Part shown: positions 17,157 through 24,733 of the stretch, piece by piece
How positions within the stretch are numbered: the stretch's first letter is position 1
Layout: each line of letters opens with the position of its first letter
DNA from: Streptomyces spinosisporus
GTDB lineage: Bacteria > Actinomycetota > Actinomycetes > Streptomycetales > Streptomycetaceae
DNA: 64,000 nt
Assembly: GCF_022698145.1 (NCBI RefSeq)
Contig: NZ_JALDAX010000003.1
Coordinates: forward strand, 248,001 to 312,000
Direction: 5' to 3'
The notes under the pieces: model-generated
Databases searched by the model: none
Seen by the model: only the letters and a program-made list of their open reading frames with translations
What the model was told of the DNA's origin: nothing
Program-made: the position numbers and the translations under genes

Positions 17157-18310
17157 TTCGTGTCCTTCGGCTTGCGCTGCTCCCAGCCGTCGGCCCACAG
17201 GTCGAACCGGGCCTGCTGCTGCGGGAACTCGGCGGCCGCGTCGACGTCGAGCTCGACGCCGAGCCCGGGCGCGTCCGAGAGGTGGAAGTAGCCGTCCACG
17301 ACCTGCGGCGCCCCCTTGACGACCTTCTTGATCTCGGCGTCCGCGAAGTCGTTGAAGTGCTCCAGGATCTTGAAGTTGGGGGAGGTGAAGCCGACCTGGA
17401 GCGAGGCGGCGGTGAGCACGGAGCCGCCGACGTTGTGCGGCGCGACGAGCATGTAGTGGGTCTCGGCGGTCGCGGCCAGCTTCCGCGTCTCCCAGATGCC
17501 GCCGATGTGGCCGACGTCCGGCTGGATGATGTCGGCGGCCTGGCTCTCGAACAGCTCGCGGAACTCGATGCGATCGTGAATCCGCTCACCGGTGGCGACC
17601 GGCATGTCCACCTTCGCGGCGACCTTCTCCAGCGCCTTGAGGTTCTCCGGCGGTACGGGCTCCTCCAGCCAGGCGGGCTTGAAGGGCGCGAGCTCGTGCG
17701 CGAGACGGACGGCGGTGGCGGGGGAGAACCGGCCGTGCATCTCCAGCATCAGCTCGGCCTCGGGCCCGATGGCGTCGCGCACGGCCTCGATCAGCGAGAC
17801 GGCGTACAGCGTCTGCTCGTGGTCGAGCTCGAAGTGCCCGGTCCCGAAGGGGTCGATCTTCAGCGCCCGGTACCCGCGCTCCATGACTCCCTGGGCGGCC
17901 TTGTGATAGGCCTCCGGGGTCCGCTCCGTGGTGTACCAGCCGTTGGCGTACGCCTTGACCTTGTCGGTCACCCGGCCGCCCAGCAGCTGCCAGACGGGCA
18001 CGCCGAGGGCCTTGCCCTTGATGTCCCAGCAGGCCATCTCGATCACCGCGATGCCGGACATCACGATCTCGCCGGCCCGGCCGTAGTCGCCGTACTTCAT
18101 ACGGCGGACGAGGTCTTCCACGGCGAACGGATCGGAGCCCAGAATGTGGTTGGCCTCCGCCTCGTGCAGATAGCCGATCAGCGCGTCGGTGTGGCCCAGC
18201 ATGCGGGTCTCGCCGACTCCCGTGATCCCCTCGTCGGTGTGCACCTGGACGTAGGTCAGGTTGCGCCAGGGCGTCCCGACCACGTGTGTGCTGATTCCGG
18301 TGATGCGCAC
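17153..18310 (-). CDS. mandelate racemase/enolase-superfamily sugar-acid dehydratase
   Basis: A 385-residue protein with the enolase-superfamily capping domain (residues 1-115, ending WDIKGKALGVPVWQLLGG) and a barrel. ALKIDP, ELMLEMHGRFS, WLEEPVPPENL and TGERI provide the usual acid/base and Mg-ligand positions, and QPDVGHIGGI and PHNVGG follow. Family members of this shape dehydrate aldonates such as galactonate or gluconate to 2-keto-3-deoxy acids; the exact substrate cannot be read from sequence. The start is GTG with a GAGGGA site. It is the first gene of the minus-strand cluster, with a strong promoter and operator-like repeats upstream. Confidence 0.9.
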   Translation of the reverse strand: MRITGISTHVVGTPWRNLTYVQVHTDEGITGVGETRMLGHTDALIGYLHEAEANHILGSDPFAVEDLVRRMKYGDYGRAGEIVMSGIAVIEMACWDIKGKALGVPVWQLLGGRVTDKVKAYANGWYTTERTPEAYHKAAQGVMERGYRALKIDPFGTGHFELDHEQTLYAVSLIEAVRDAIGPEAELMLEMHGRFSPATAVRLAHELAPFKPAWLEEPVPPENLKALEKVAAKVDMPVATGERIHDRIEFRELFESQAADIIQPDVGHIGGIWETRKLAATAETHYMLVAPHNVGGSVLTAASLQVGFTSPNFKILEHFNDFADAEIKKVVKGAPQVVDGYFHLSDAPGLGVELDVDAAAEFPQQQARFDLWADGWEQRKPKDTK

Positions 18311-18346
18311 GGCAGTTGTCCCTCGCGGATCGACGGCTCTTACGGT

Positions 18347-18376
18347 GTGTTCGAAATCTCGTCACACGTTCGAAAT
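18347..18376. promoter_or_regulatory. candidate operator repeats in the dehydratase leader
   Basis: GTGTTCGAAATCTCG begins a 21-bp site with core CGAAATCTCG. A second copy of GTTCGAAAT starts 19 bp further on (18368). Both lie just downstream of the start site predicted from the promoter at 18386-18415, so a bound protein would block transcription. The site matches those at 7041 and 16051. Confidence 0.55.
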
Positions 18377-18385
18377 GCTGGCGTG

Positions 18386-18415
18386 ACAGTAAGGACGGGG
18401 CGGCGGGGGTGTCAA
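18386..18415 (-). promoter_or_regulatory. promoter of the dehydratase/dehydrogenase unit
   Basis: On the minus strand TTGACA, an 18-bp spacer and TACTGT give a near-consensus principal-sigma promoter, with transcription expected to start near 18379. It explains the first two genes of the cluster. Confidence 0.65.
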
Positions 18416-18609
18416 TGGGTCGAACAGATAACGGTTTCGACACTGCTTTCGGTGCGCTTTTCGGCGGCGGTTTCGGTGCGATCGGGGGAGATGCCCGACA
18501 CGCCCTGCCGGATTCCTCAACTCGCCGCGCCGGAACGGGCAGTTCCGCACACAACTTTCACAGGTGTGACTATGAACGTTGCCTGTGAGGAACTTAGTCT
18601 TCCGGCGTC

Positions 18610-19425
18610 ATGGACTACTGCCACCCGTGCCGACGGCACCTGAATGGCGCCCTCGCCTGTCCGGGGTGCGGCGCACAGGTCGAACAACTCCGCGCGCACG
18701 CGGAGCGCGACGGCGCGCCCGCGTACGCGGGTGAGCGCGCGGGCGGTGCGTACGAGGGCCACGAGGGCGGGTACGGCGGCGCGCAGAGCCCCTACGAAGC
18801 CGACGCCGAGGACGAGGACGAGGGCGCCGAGGACGACGAGTCCGCCGACGAGCGGCCGGCGGGCCGCGCCGCCGCACGGCGTGCCCAGGGCCGCGGACGC
18901 GGCCGGGGCGGCCGGGGCGCCGAAGGCCCCGCGGGCGGCGCCAGCCGCCGCGACCGCAAGGCCGCGGCCCACCGCAGGCGCCGCCGCCGGGTCCTGCTGA
19001 TCACCGCGGCCTGCGCGCTCGCGGCGGGTGGCCTCAGCCTCGCCGAACTGGGTGTCGACGCCCCCTTCAGCACGCCCAAGCCGGCCGCGGCCGGCGACGA
19101 GTCGGCGGAGGGTGCGGCGGCGTCGGAGGTGGGCGGGAAGTCCGGGCCGAGCGACGGCGCGACCGGCGCGGGAGCGTCGGGCGGCGCTACGTCGCCGACC
19201 GCGTCCCCCTCCGCCTCGAAGTCCCCGAAGGACAAGGCGAAGAAGGACAAGTCCGACACGGACTCCCCGACCGCCACACCGAGCCGGGCCCCCGGAACCA
19301 CACCCCCGGCGGCCACACCCCCACCGTCGAACCCGACCCCGACCTCGGCCCCCACCCACTCCAACCCGACGCCGACTCCCACCCCTACAGAGACGTGCAA
19401 GCGGTTCCTGTGGTGGTGTTCGTAG
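18610..19425 (+). CDS. zinc-ribbon membrane protein with Ser/Thr/Pro-rich exterior (SCO2400-type)
   Basis: A 271-residue protein. MDYCHPCRRH and ACPGCGAQ at the N-terminus form a CxxC...CxxC zinc ribbon. A long Glu/Asp then Arg/Gly-rich disordered stretch follows, then one membrane helix (RVLLITAACALAAGGLSL, near residue 128). A Ser/Thr/Pro-rich tail of about 125 residues ends in CKRFLWWCS with two Cys. The layout suggests a cytoplasmic ribbon, a single span and an extracellular stalk. It resembles the Streptomyces family that I know as SCO2400-like; no function is established. The ribosome site is poor (GAGGA about 20 bases upstream). Confidence 0.72.
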   Translation: MDYCHPCRRHLNGALACPGCGAQVEQLRAHAERDGAPAYAGERAGGAYEGHEGGYGGAQSPYEADAEDEDEGAEDDESADERPAGRAAARRAQGRGRGRGGRGAEGPAGGASRRDRKAAAHRRRRRRVLLITAACALAAGGLSLAELGVDAPFSTPKPAAAGDESAEGAAASEVGGKSGPSDGATGAGASGGATSPTASPSASKSPKDKAKKDKSDTDSPTATPSRAPGTTPPAATPPPSNPTPTSAPTHSNPTPTPTPTETCKRFLWWCS

Positions 19426-19470
19426 CGGACGGCCGCTGCAAGGTGCGGCGCCGCAAAATGGCCGCCAGTT

Positions 19471-19908
19471 CTACGCGTCCATCATCCGCCGTAGCAAATC
19501 CCGCAAAGACAACCGCTCTTCGTCCGACAGCCCCGCCAGGGGCTCCCGTGCGAAGCGCAGTCCGTCGCGCAGTTCGCGGGCGACGCGCAGCCCGTCGTCG
19601 GTCGCGGCGGCCAGCTTGATGCGGCGGTCGGCCGGGTCGGGACGCCGCTCCACCAGGCCGCGCGCCTCCAGGCGGTCGACGATCCCGGTGACGTTCGACG
19701 GCTCGCACTTCAGCTTCTGCGCCAGCTTGCGCATCGGCAGCGGCTCCAGCGACAGCAGGCTCAGCAGCCGGGCCTGCGCGCCGGTCAGCGCGTGTTCGGC
19801 GGCCGCCTCCTCGTAGTCCGCGTAGAACCGGGACACGACATCGCCGATCAGCTCGACGACCTCCAGGGTGAGGGCGTCGGGGCGGCGCGTCTTCTCAGGG
19901 GTGGGCAT
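19471..19908 (-). CDS. MarR-family transcriptional regulator
   Basis: A 145-residue MarR protein with the winged helix (LPMRKLAQKLKCEPSNVTGIVDRLEARGLVERRPDPADRRIK). The only Cys is in the recognition helix. The N-terminal redox Cys that defines OhrR is missing, so although ohr lies 1.2 kb away this is not a standard peroxide sensor. It is divergent from an NADP-dependent oxidoreductase, and two palindromes sit between them. It probably represses that gene and itself. The ATG is chosen as the first Met that leaves the MarR fold intact; its ribosome site is weak. Confidence 0.87.
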   Translation of the reverse strand: MPTPEKTRRPDALTLEVVELIGDVVSRFYADYEEAAAEHALTGAQARLLSLLSLEPLPMRKLAQKLKCEPSNVTGIVDRLEARGLVERRPDPADRRIKLAAATDDGLRVARELRDGLRFAREPLAGLSDEERLSLRDLLRRMMDA

Positions 19909-19937
19909 GGCACCAGGATACCCCTTTACTTGACAAT

Positions 19938-19978
19938 CTGAAATATTCAGGAGCATGGTTGTTTCAGGTACTGAAACA
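19938..19978. promoter_or_regulatory. two operator palindromes between marR and the oxidoreductase gene
   Basis: TGTTTCAG-GTA-CTGAAACA (19960-19978) is a perfect 8-bp-arm palindrome. CTGAA-ATA-TTCAG (19938-19950) shares its CTGAA half-site. A TTGACA hexamer at 19930-19935 is a possible -35 element. This is a typical MarR autoregulatory layout. Confidence 0.7.
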
Positions 19979-20008
19979 TTTTCCCCATGCCCAGGAAAGG
20001 CGCTCGTC

Positions 20009-21007
20009 ATGATCAACCGCGAATGGCACCTGCTCAGCCGCCCCGTCGGCTGGCCCAAGCCCGAGGACTTCGCCCTGGTCGAGACGGAGGCCCCGGCGCC
20101 GGGCGAGGGCCAGGTGCTGGTGCGGAACAAGTACCTCTCCGTCGACCCCTATATGCGTGGCCGGATGAGCGACGCCAAGTCCTACGTCGCGCCCTTCGAG
20201 CTCGGCAAGGTCATGCAGGGCGGCGCGGTCGGCGAGGTCGTCGCCTCCAACGCCGAGGGCATCGCGGTCGGCGACCACGTCCTGCACGTCTTCGGCTGGC
20301 GCGAATACGCGGTCATGGACGCCAGGCACGCCGTCAAGGTCGACCCCGAGGCCGCGCCGCTGAGCACGTACCTCGGCGTCCTCGGCATGACGGGCCTGAC
20401 GGCGTACGCGGGCCTGCTGCGGGTCGGCGCCTTCAAGGAGGGCGACGCGGTCTTCGTCTCCGGTGCCGCCGGCGCGGTCGGCAGCCAGGTCGGCCAGATC
20501 GCGAAGCTCAAGGGCGCCTCGCGGGTCATCGGCTCCGCAGGCTCCGACGAGAAGGTCGAGCTGCTGATCGAGGAGTACGGCTTCGACGCCGCCTTCAACT
20601 ACAAGAACGGCTCCGTCCGCGAGCAGCTGAAGCAGGCCGCCCCCGACGGAATCGACGTCTACTTCGACAACGTCGGCGGCGAGCACCTGGAGGCCGCGAT
20701 CGGCGCGCTCAACCTGCGCGGCCGGGCCGTGATCTGCGGCATGATCTCGCAGTACAACGCGACCGAGCCGACCCCCGGCCCGCGCAACATGGTCAAGATC
20801 CTGCAGAACCGGCTGCGCGTCGAGGGTGTCCTCGTCGGCGACCACTACGACCTGCAGCCCGAGTTCGTCCGGGAGGTCGGCCCCTGGGTCGCCTCGGGCC
20901 GGCTGAAGTACCGCGAGACGGTCGTCGAGGGCATCGAGAACAATCTGGAGGCCTTCCTCGGCGTCCTGCGCGGCGCCAACACCGGCAAGATGATCGTCAA
21001 GCTCTGA
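20009..21007 (+). CDS. NADP-dependent oxidoreductase, zinc-free MDR (leukotriene B4 dehydrogenase/CurA type)
   Basis: A 332-residue enzyme. SVDPYMRGRM and the AAGAVGSQVGQIAKLKG nucleotide-binding motif identify the zinc-free double-bond reductase branch; YFDNVGG and GMISQYN also fit. It reduces enones or quinone-like substrates with NADPH, often a detoxification step. The ATG has GGAAAGG about nine bases upstream. It is divergent from the MarR gene, which probably controls it. Confidence 0.9.
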   Translation: MINREWHLLSRPVGWPKPEDFALVETEAPAPGEGQVLVRNKYLSVDPYMRGRMSDAKSYVAPFELGKVMQGGAVGEVVASNAEGIAVGDHVLHVFGWREYAVMDARHAVKVDPEAAPLSTYLGVLGMTGLTAYAGLLRVGAFKEGDAVFVSGAAGAVGSQVGQIAKLKGASRVIGSAGSDEKVELLIEEYGFDAAFNYKNGSVREQLKQAAPDGIDVYFDNVGGEHLEAAIGALNLRGRAVICGMISQYNATEPTPGPRNMVKILQNRLRVEGVLVGDHYDLQPEFVREVGPWVASGRLKYRETVVEGIENNLEAFLGVLRGANTGKMIVKL

Positions 21008-21120
21008 GCTCCTCCGCCAGCGGGTCCCTTCTGTCAATTTCCGGTATGCGATAACTTCTTTCCGAAACCGTCGTCGATCGTGGGCGCGAGTCGCGGCGGA
21101 CCGAGGAGGAAGACACCCGC

Positions 21121-21540
21121 ATGTCCATCCAGCAGACCGACGTCCTCTACACCGCCGTCGCCACCGCCGAGAACGGCCGGGACGGCCGGGTCGCCACCGA
21201 CGACGGCAGGCTCGACGTCGTCGTGAACCCGCCCAAGGAGATGGGCGGCAACGGCGCCGGCACCAACCCGGAGCAGCTCTTCGCCGCCGGGTACAGCGCC
21301 TGCTTCCAGGGCGCCCTGGGCGTCGTCGCCCGCCGGGAGAAGGCGGACATCTCCGGTTCGACGGTCACCGCGAAGGTCGGCATCGGCAGGAACGACGACG
21401 GATTCGGCATCATCGTCGAGATCTCGGCCGAGATCCCGAACGTCGACGCGGCCACCGCCGAGGACCTCCTGGCCAAGGCGCACCAGGTCTGCCCGTACTC
21501 GAAGGCGATCCGCGGCAACATCACCGTGACGCTTGCCTGA
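21121..21540 (+). CDS. ohr: organic hydroperoxide resistance protein (Ohr, OsmC family)
   Basis: A 139-residue Ohr. The two redox-active Cys are in YSACFQGAL (near residue 61) and AHQVCPYSKAIRGN (near 124), with NPPKEMGGNG and TNPEQLFAAGYS conserved. It reduces organic hydroperoxides through a Cys disulfide that is recycled by lipoylated proteins. It has a strong GAGGAGGAAG ribosome site. The usual OhrR partner is not adjacent: the nearby MarR protein lacks the sensing Cys. Confidence 0.93.
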   Translation: MSIQQTDVLYTAVATAENGRDGRVATDDGRLDVVVNPPKEMGGNGAGTNPEQLFAAGYSACFQGALGVVARREKADISGSTVTAKVGIGRNDDGFGIIVEISAEIPNVDAATAEDLLAKAHQVCPYSKAIRGNITVTLA

Positions 21541-21560
21541 CGGCGCTCGTTGCGTACGAC

Positions 21561-21595
21561 GGAGGCCGCATCCCTGGACGTGGGGTGCGGCCTCC
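21561..21595. terminator. bidirectional hairpin between ohr and the serine hydrolase gene
   Basis: A 14-bp stem GGAGGCCGCATCCC / GGGGTGCGGCCTCC with one G.T pair and a 7-base loop lies between convergent stops. Confidence 0.8.
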
Positions 21596-21641
21596 ACCAT
21601 GTCGTGTCCCGGGCGCCGTGCCCGGGGCGCGGTGTCCGGAG

Positions 21642-22793
21642 TCAGAGCGCGAGTGCCGCGGTGTGCACCGCCCTGATCAGCCGCTCGTTCTCCGGCGCGG
21701 CCCCGCCCGGGTAGGCGCAGCGCCGCCGGGTGTAGCCGTAGGCCAGGCCGCTGCGCGGATCGGCGAACGCCTGGGAGCCGCTCGCCCCGCTGTGCCCGAA
21801 GGCACCGGCACCCAGGAACGGGTACCAGGCCTCGGCCGTCGCCTGGAAACCGAGGCCGAAGGCCCGGTGGGCGCGGCTGACCAGGTCGTGGCCGACCGAG
21901 TGGATCTGCCCGACCTCGGCGATCGTGTCCGGCTTCAGCAGCGGAGGCCGCCCGCCGACCTCGCTGATCGCCGCCGCGTACATCCCGGCGAGCCCGCGTG
22001 CGGCGGCCACTCCGCCCGCGGACGCCGGGCCCTTGGCGCGCACGGTACGGGAGTTGGCGTGATCCTCCAGCGCGGGCGGCTCGGGCACATGGGTGTTGTA
22101 CGCGATCGAGGTGAGCGAGTGCGGCCCGCTCGGCGCCGCGTCCAGCACGGCCTGCTGCTTCGGTGTCGGAGCCATCGGCTGCACGGAGCGGAAGCGGGGC
22201 TCCAGCGCCTCGGGCAGCCCGAGGAAGAAGTCCAGGCCGTACGGCGCCCTGATCCGCTCCTCGTAGACCTCCTGGAGCGTGCGGCCCGTGGCCCTGCGCA
22301 CCACCTCTCCGGTCAGCGCGCCGATCACGAACGCGTGATAGCCGAAGGCGGTGCCCGGACGCCAGAACGGCCGCTGGTCGGCGAGCCGTTCGGCGATCAC
22401 CCGGTCGTCGGCCAGCTCCTCCGCGCTGAACCCGGCATCCAGGCCGATCAGCCCGGCACGGTGCGTGAGCAGGTCCCGCAGCGTCAGCGCCGCCTTGCCC
22501 TCCGCCCCGAACTCCGGCCAGTAGTAGGTCACTCTGCGCTCCAGCTCCAGCGTGCCGTCCTGCACGAGCAGCGCGACGACCAGGTGTGCCGCGCCCTTCG
22601 TCGACGAGAAGACGCCGTAGAGGGACCCGGCGTCGTTGTCGTCACCGGCCCACAGGTCGACGACCTTTCTGCCGTGCACATGGGCGCACAACTGTCCTTC
22701 GTAGTCCGGCAGTTCCCCCGCGACGAACGCGGCGAACTCCTCCCGCACCGCCTCGAAGCCGGCGGCGACGGTGCCGTGGATCTCTCGCGTCAT
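21642..22793 (-). CDS. serine hydrolase, class C beta-lactamase/esterase family
   Basis: A 383-residue cytoplasmic protein. SSTK at 63-66 is the SxxK motif with the nucleophile Ser and Lys. FGYHAFV supplies the Tyr of the YxN-like motif, and FGHSGASGSQ near residue 345 is the HxG-type third motif. There is no signal peptide, so an EstB-type esterase role is more likely than antibiotic resistance. The ATG has a GAGGAG site. It converges on ohr through a shared terminator. Confidence 0.88.
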   Translation of the reverse strand: MTREIHGTVAAGFEAVREEFAAFVAGELPDYEGQLCAHVHGRKVVDLWAGDDNDAGSLYGVFSSTKGAAHLVVALLVQDGTLELERRVTYYWPEFGAEGKAALTLRDLLTHRAGLIGLDAGFSAEELADDRVIAERLADQRPFWRPGTAFGYHAFVIGALTGEVVRRATGRTLQEVYEERIRAPYGLDFFLGLPEALEPRFRSVQPMAPTPKQQAVLDAAPSGPHSLTSIAYNTHVPEPPALEDHANSRTVRAKGPASAGGVAAARGLAGMYAAAISEVGGRPPLLKPDTIAEVGQIHSVGHDLVSRAHRAFGLGFQATAEAWYPFLGAGAFGHSGASGSQAFADPRSGLAYGYTRRRCAYPGGAAPENERLIRAVHTAALAL

Positions 22794-22825
22794 CCGTTCT
22801 CCTCAACCTCGGCGGCCGTTCCTGC

Positions 22826-22851
22826 GTACCGAACAGCACGTAGATCGGTAC
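22826..22851. promoter_or_regulatory. inverted repeat between divergent genes
   Basis: GTACCGA and TCGGTAC are separated by 12 bases in the 195-bp gap between the serine hydrolase and an Ala-rich protein gene. A second pair, TGTCA/TGACA, lies at 22897-22919. These are possible operators; no regulator is nearby. Confidence 0.35.
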
Positions 22852-22988
22852 GGCGCGGTGTCCCTGTTCGACTCAACGGCAACAACCGGGAGTTCATGTC
22901 ACGGATGCCATGGATGACACATCCCGGACGGGCAAATGGGGGCATCCTGAGGGCGACGGCCGCCCACCGTGAGCCGAGGAGAGCCCCC

Positions 22989-23852
22989 ATGGCGACGATC
23001 CCACCGCTGCCCAGCAGGGACGACGTGCTGCGCCTGGCACGCAGCACGACCGACATCACCGGCCAGCTCCTGGACACCGCAGGCAACCTCACCAGGATCG
23101 CGGTGAACACCTTCGACCCGCGTGACGGTTCGGGCCCGGAGGTGCTGCGCGTGCTGCGTGAGACCACCGCGGAGCTGGCCGAGGCGAGTGCGTCGCCGCA
23201 GGCCCAGGAGGCCTTCTACCGCATCGTCGACACCCTGACCCGGCTCGGCACGAGCGGGGCGCCGCTGGCGGTGCACCCGGTGAGCGAACCGGCGCAGGCG
23301 CTGCTCACCGCGCTCGGCGACAGCCTGCTGCCCGTGCTGGACGCGGTCGAGCCGGCCGTCGAGGAGTTCGCGGACGCGCTCGGCGACCTGGTCGAGGCGA
23401 CGTCCCCGCTGCTGCCCGCTGCGGCGGGCCTGGCCGCGGGGGCGCTGCTCGCCGTGACGCCCGTGCTGCGGTCCGCGGCGGACGTGCTGCGCGACTCCTC
23501 GCCCGAACTCGCCCGGATCGCCGACGCGCTGACCACGGCGCTGGCCCCGCTGATGCCGCTCCAGGTCGCTCTCGCGGAGCGTGCGGCCGCCGCCGGGGCC
23601 GGGCTGGTCGGTGCCGCGCTCACCCCGCTGGCCGACCTCGCGGAGGCGGCGGCCGCCTCCACGAAGGCCGTCCGGCCGGTCCTGGTGGCGGGGGAGGAGA
23701 TGCTGGTGTCGGGCCTGGGGCGGATCCAGCCCGCGCTGCTCGCCGGCGCGTCGCGGGCCGGACGGCTGGCGCGGGCGGGAGCGGTCCGGGTGTCCGCGGC
23801 GGTGTCGCCCGCGGTCGAGCGGGGCGTCGTGGTGGCCGTCACGCCCGCGTAG
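22989..23852 (+). CDS. Ala/Leu-rich helical protein of unknown function
   Basis: A 287-residue protein made almost wholly of Ala, Leu, Val, Glu and Arg, predicted to be amphipathic helices with regular heptad-like spacing (for example VLRSAADVLRDSSPELARIAD). There is no clear signal peptide, no catalytic motif and no Cys or Trp. A GAGGAG site precedes the ATG. It stands before the EI24 membrane protein gene (89 bp gap) and may share its transcript. I do not recognise a family; a membrane-surface or phasin-like structural protein is possible but not shown. Confidence 0.7.
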   Translation: MATIPPLPSRDDVLRLARSTTDITGQLLDTAGNLTRIAVNTFDPRDGSGPEVLRVLRETTAELAEASASPQAQEAFYRIVDTLTRLGTSGAPLAVHPVSEPAQALLTALGDSLLPVLDAVEPAVEEFADALGDLVEATSPLLPAAAGLAAGALLAVTPVLRSAADVLRDSSPELARIADALTTALAPLMPLQVALAERAAAAGAGLVGAALTPLADLAEAAAASTKAVRPVLVAGEEMLVSGLGRIQPALLAGASRAGRLARAGAVRVSAAVSPAVERGVVVAVTPA

Positions 23853-23941
23853 GGCCCCGTGTGGTGTGCGGTGCGGGCCGCTGTGTCTGCCGAGCAGTGC
23901 GCGGTGCGGGCCGGGCGTGCGGTCCTCGGTAGAGTTCCCCC

Positions 23942-24733
23942 ATGCGTGATCTTGGGGCGGGCTTCAGCTATCTCCTGAAGGGTCAGCGGTGGGTGGCCCG
24001 GCACGGCAGGCAGTACGGATTCGGGCTGGTGCCGGGGCTGGTGACCCTCGTCCTGTACGCGGCCGCGCTGGTCGCGCTCGCGCTGTGGGGCGAGGACGCG
24101 GTGGGCTGGGCGACGCCGTTCGCCGACGGCTGGCCGAGTCCGTGGCTCGGCCTGTTCCGCGGGTTCCTCACCGCCGTGCTGTTCGCGCTCGGTCTGCTCC
24201 TCGCCGTCGTCACCTTCACCGCGGTCACGCTCCTGATCGGCCAGCCCTTCTACGAGAACCTCTCGGAGAAGGTCGACCGCGACGTCTCCCCGGACGGCAC
24301 CGCCCCCGAGTCCGGCCTTCCGCTCTGGCGCGAACTGTGGATCTCGGCCCGCGACAGCCTGCGGATCGTCGTGCGCGCGGCCCTGTGGGGCATCCTGCTC
24401 TTCGCCTGCGGCTTCATCCCGTTCGTCGGCCAGAGCGTCGTCCCGGTGATCGGGTTCTTCGTCACCGGCTTCTTCCTCACCGAGGAACTGGCCGGGGTGG
24501 CCCTGCAGCGCCGCGGCGTCGAACTGCGGGAGCGCCTCGCCCTGCTGCGCTCCCGCAAGACCCTGATCTGGGGCTTCGGCACACCCCTGGCGGCGGCCTT
24601 CGTCGTCCCCTTCGTCGCGGTGTTCCTGATGCCGGGCGCGGTCGCGGGCGCGACGCTGCTGGCCCGCGAACTGCTCGGCGAGGAGATCGACGAGGACGGC
24701 GCCGCCGAGGAGCCGCAGGACGTCACTCCCTGA
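23942..24733 (+). CDS. EI24 domain integral membrane protein (CysZ-like)
   Basis: A 263-residue protein with four or five hydrophobic segments (near residues 28-50, 75-100, 145-165, 170-185 and 215-240). The EI24-type LIGQPFYENLSEKVDRD motif follows the second helix, and FIPFVGQSVVPVIGFFVTGFFL the third. CysZ homologues move sulfate, but actinobacterial EI24 proteins are mostly uncharacterised. Its last 11 bases overlap the end of the convergent peptidase-like gene. Confidence 0.87.
   Translation: MRDLGAGFSYLLKGQRWVARHGRQYGFGLVPGLVTLVLYAAALVALALWGEDAVGWATPFADGWPSPWLGLFRGFLTAVLFALGLLLAVVTFTAVTLLIGQPFYENLSEKVDRDVSPDGTAPESGLPLWRELWISARDSLRIVVRAALWGILLFACGFIPFVGQSVVPVIGFFVTGFFLTEELAGVALQRRGVELRERLALLRSRKTLIWGFGTPLAAAFVVPFVAVFLMPGAVAGATLLARELLGEEIDEDGAAEEPQDVTP

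Noticed and set aside
21642..22793. Calling this protein an antibiotic beta-lactamase
   Set aside because: It has SxxK and related motifs but no signal peptide, and resembles cytosolic EstB-type esterases.
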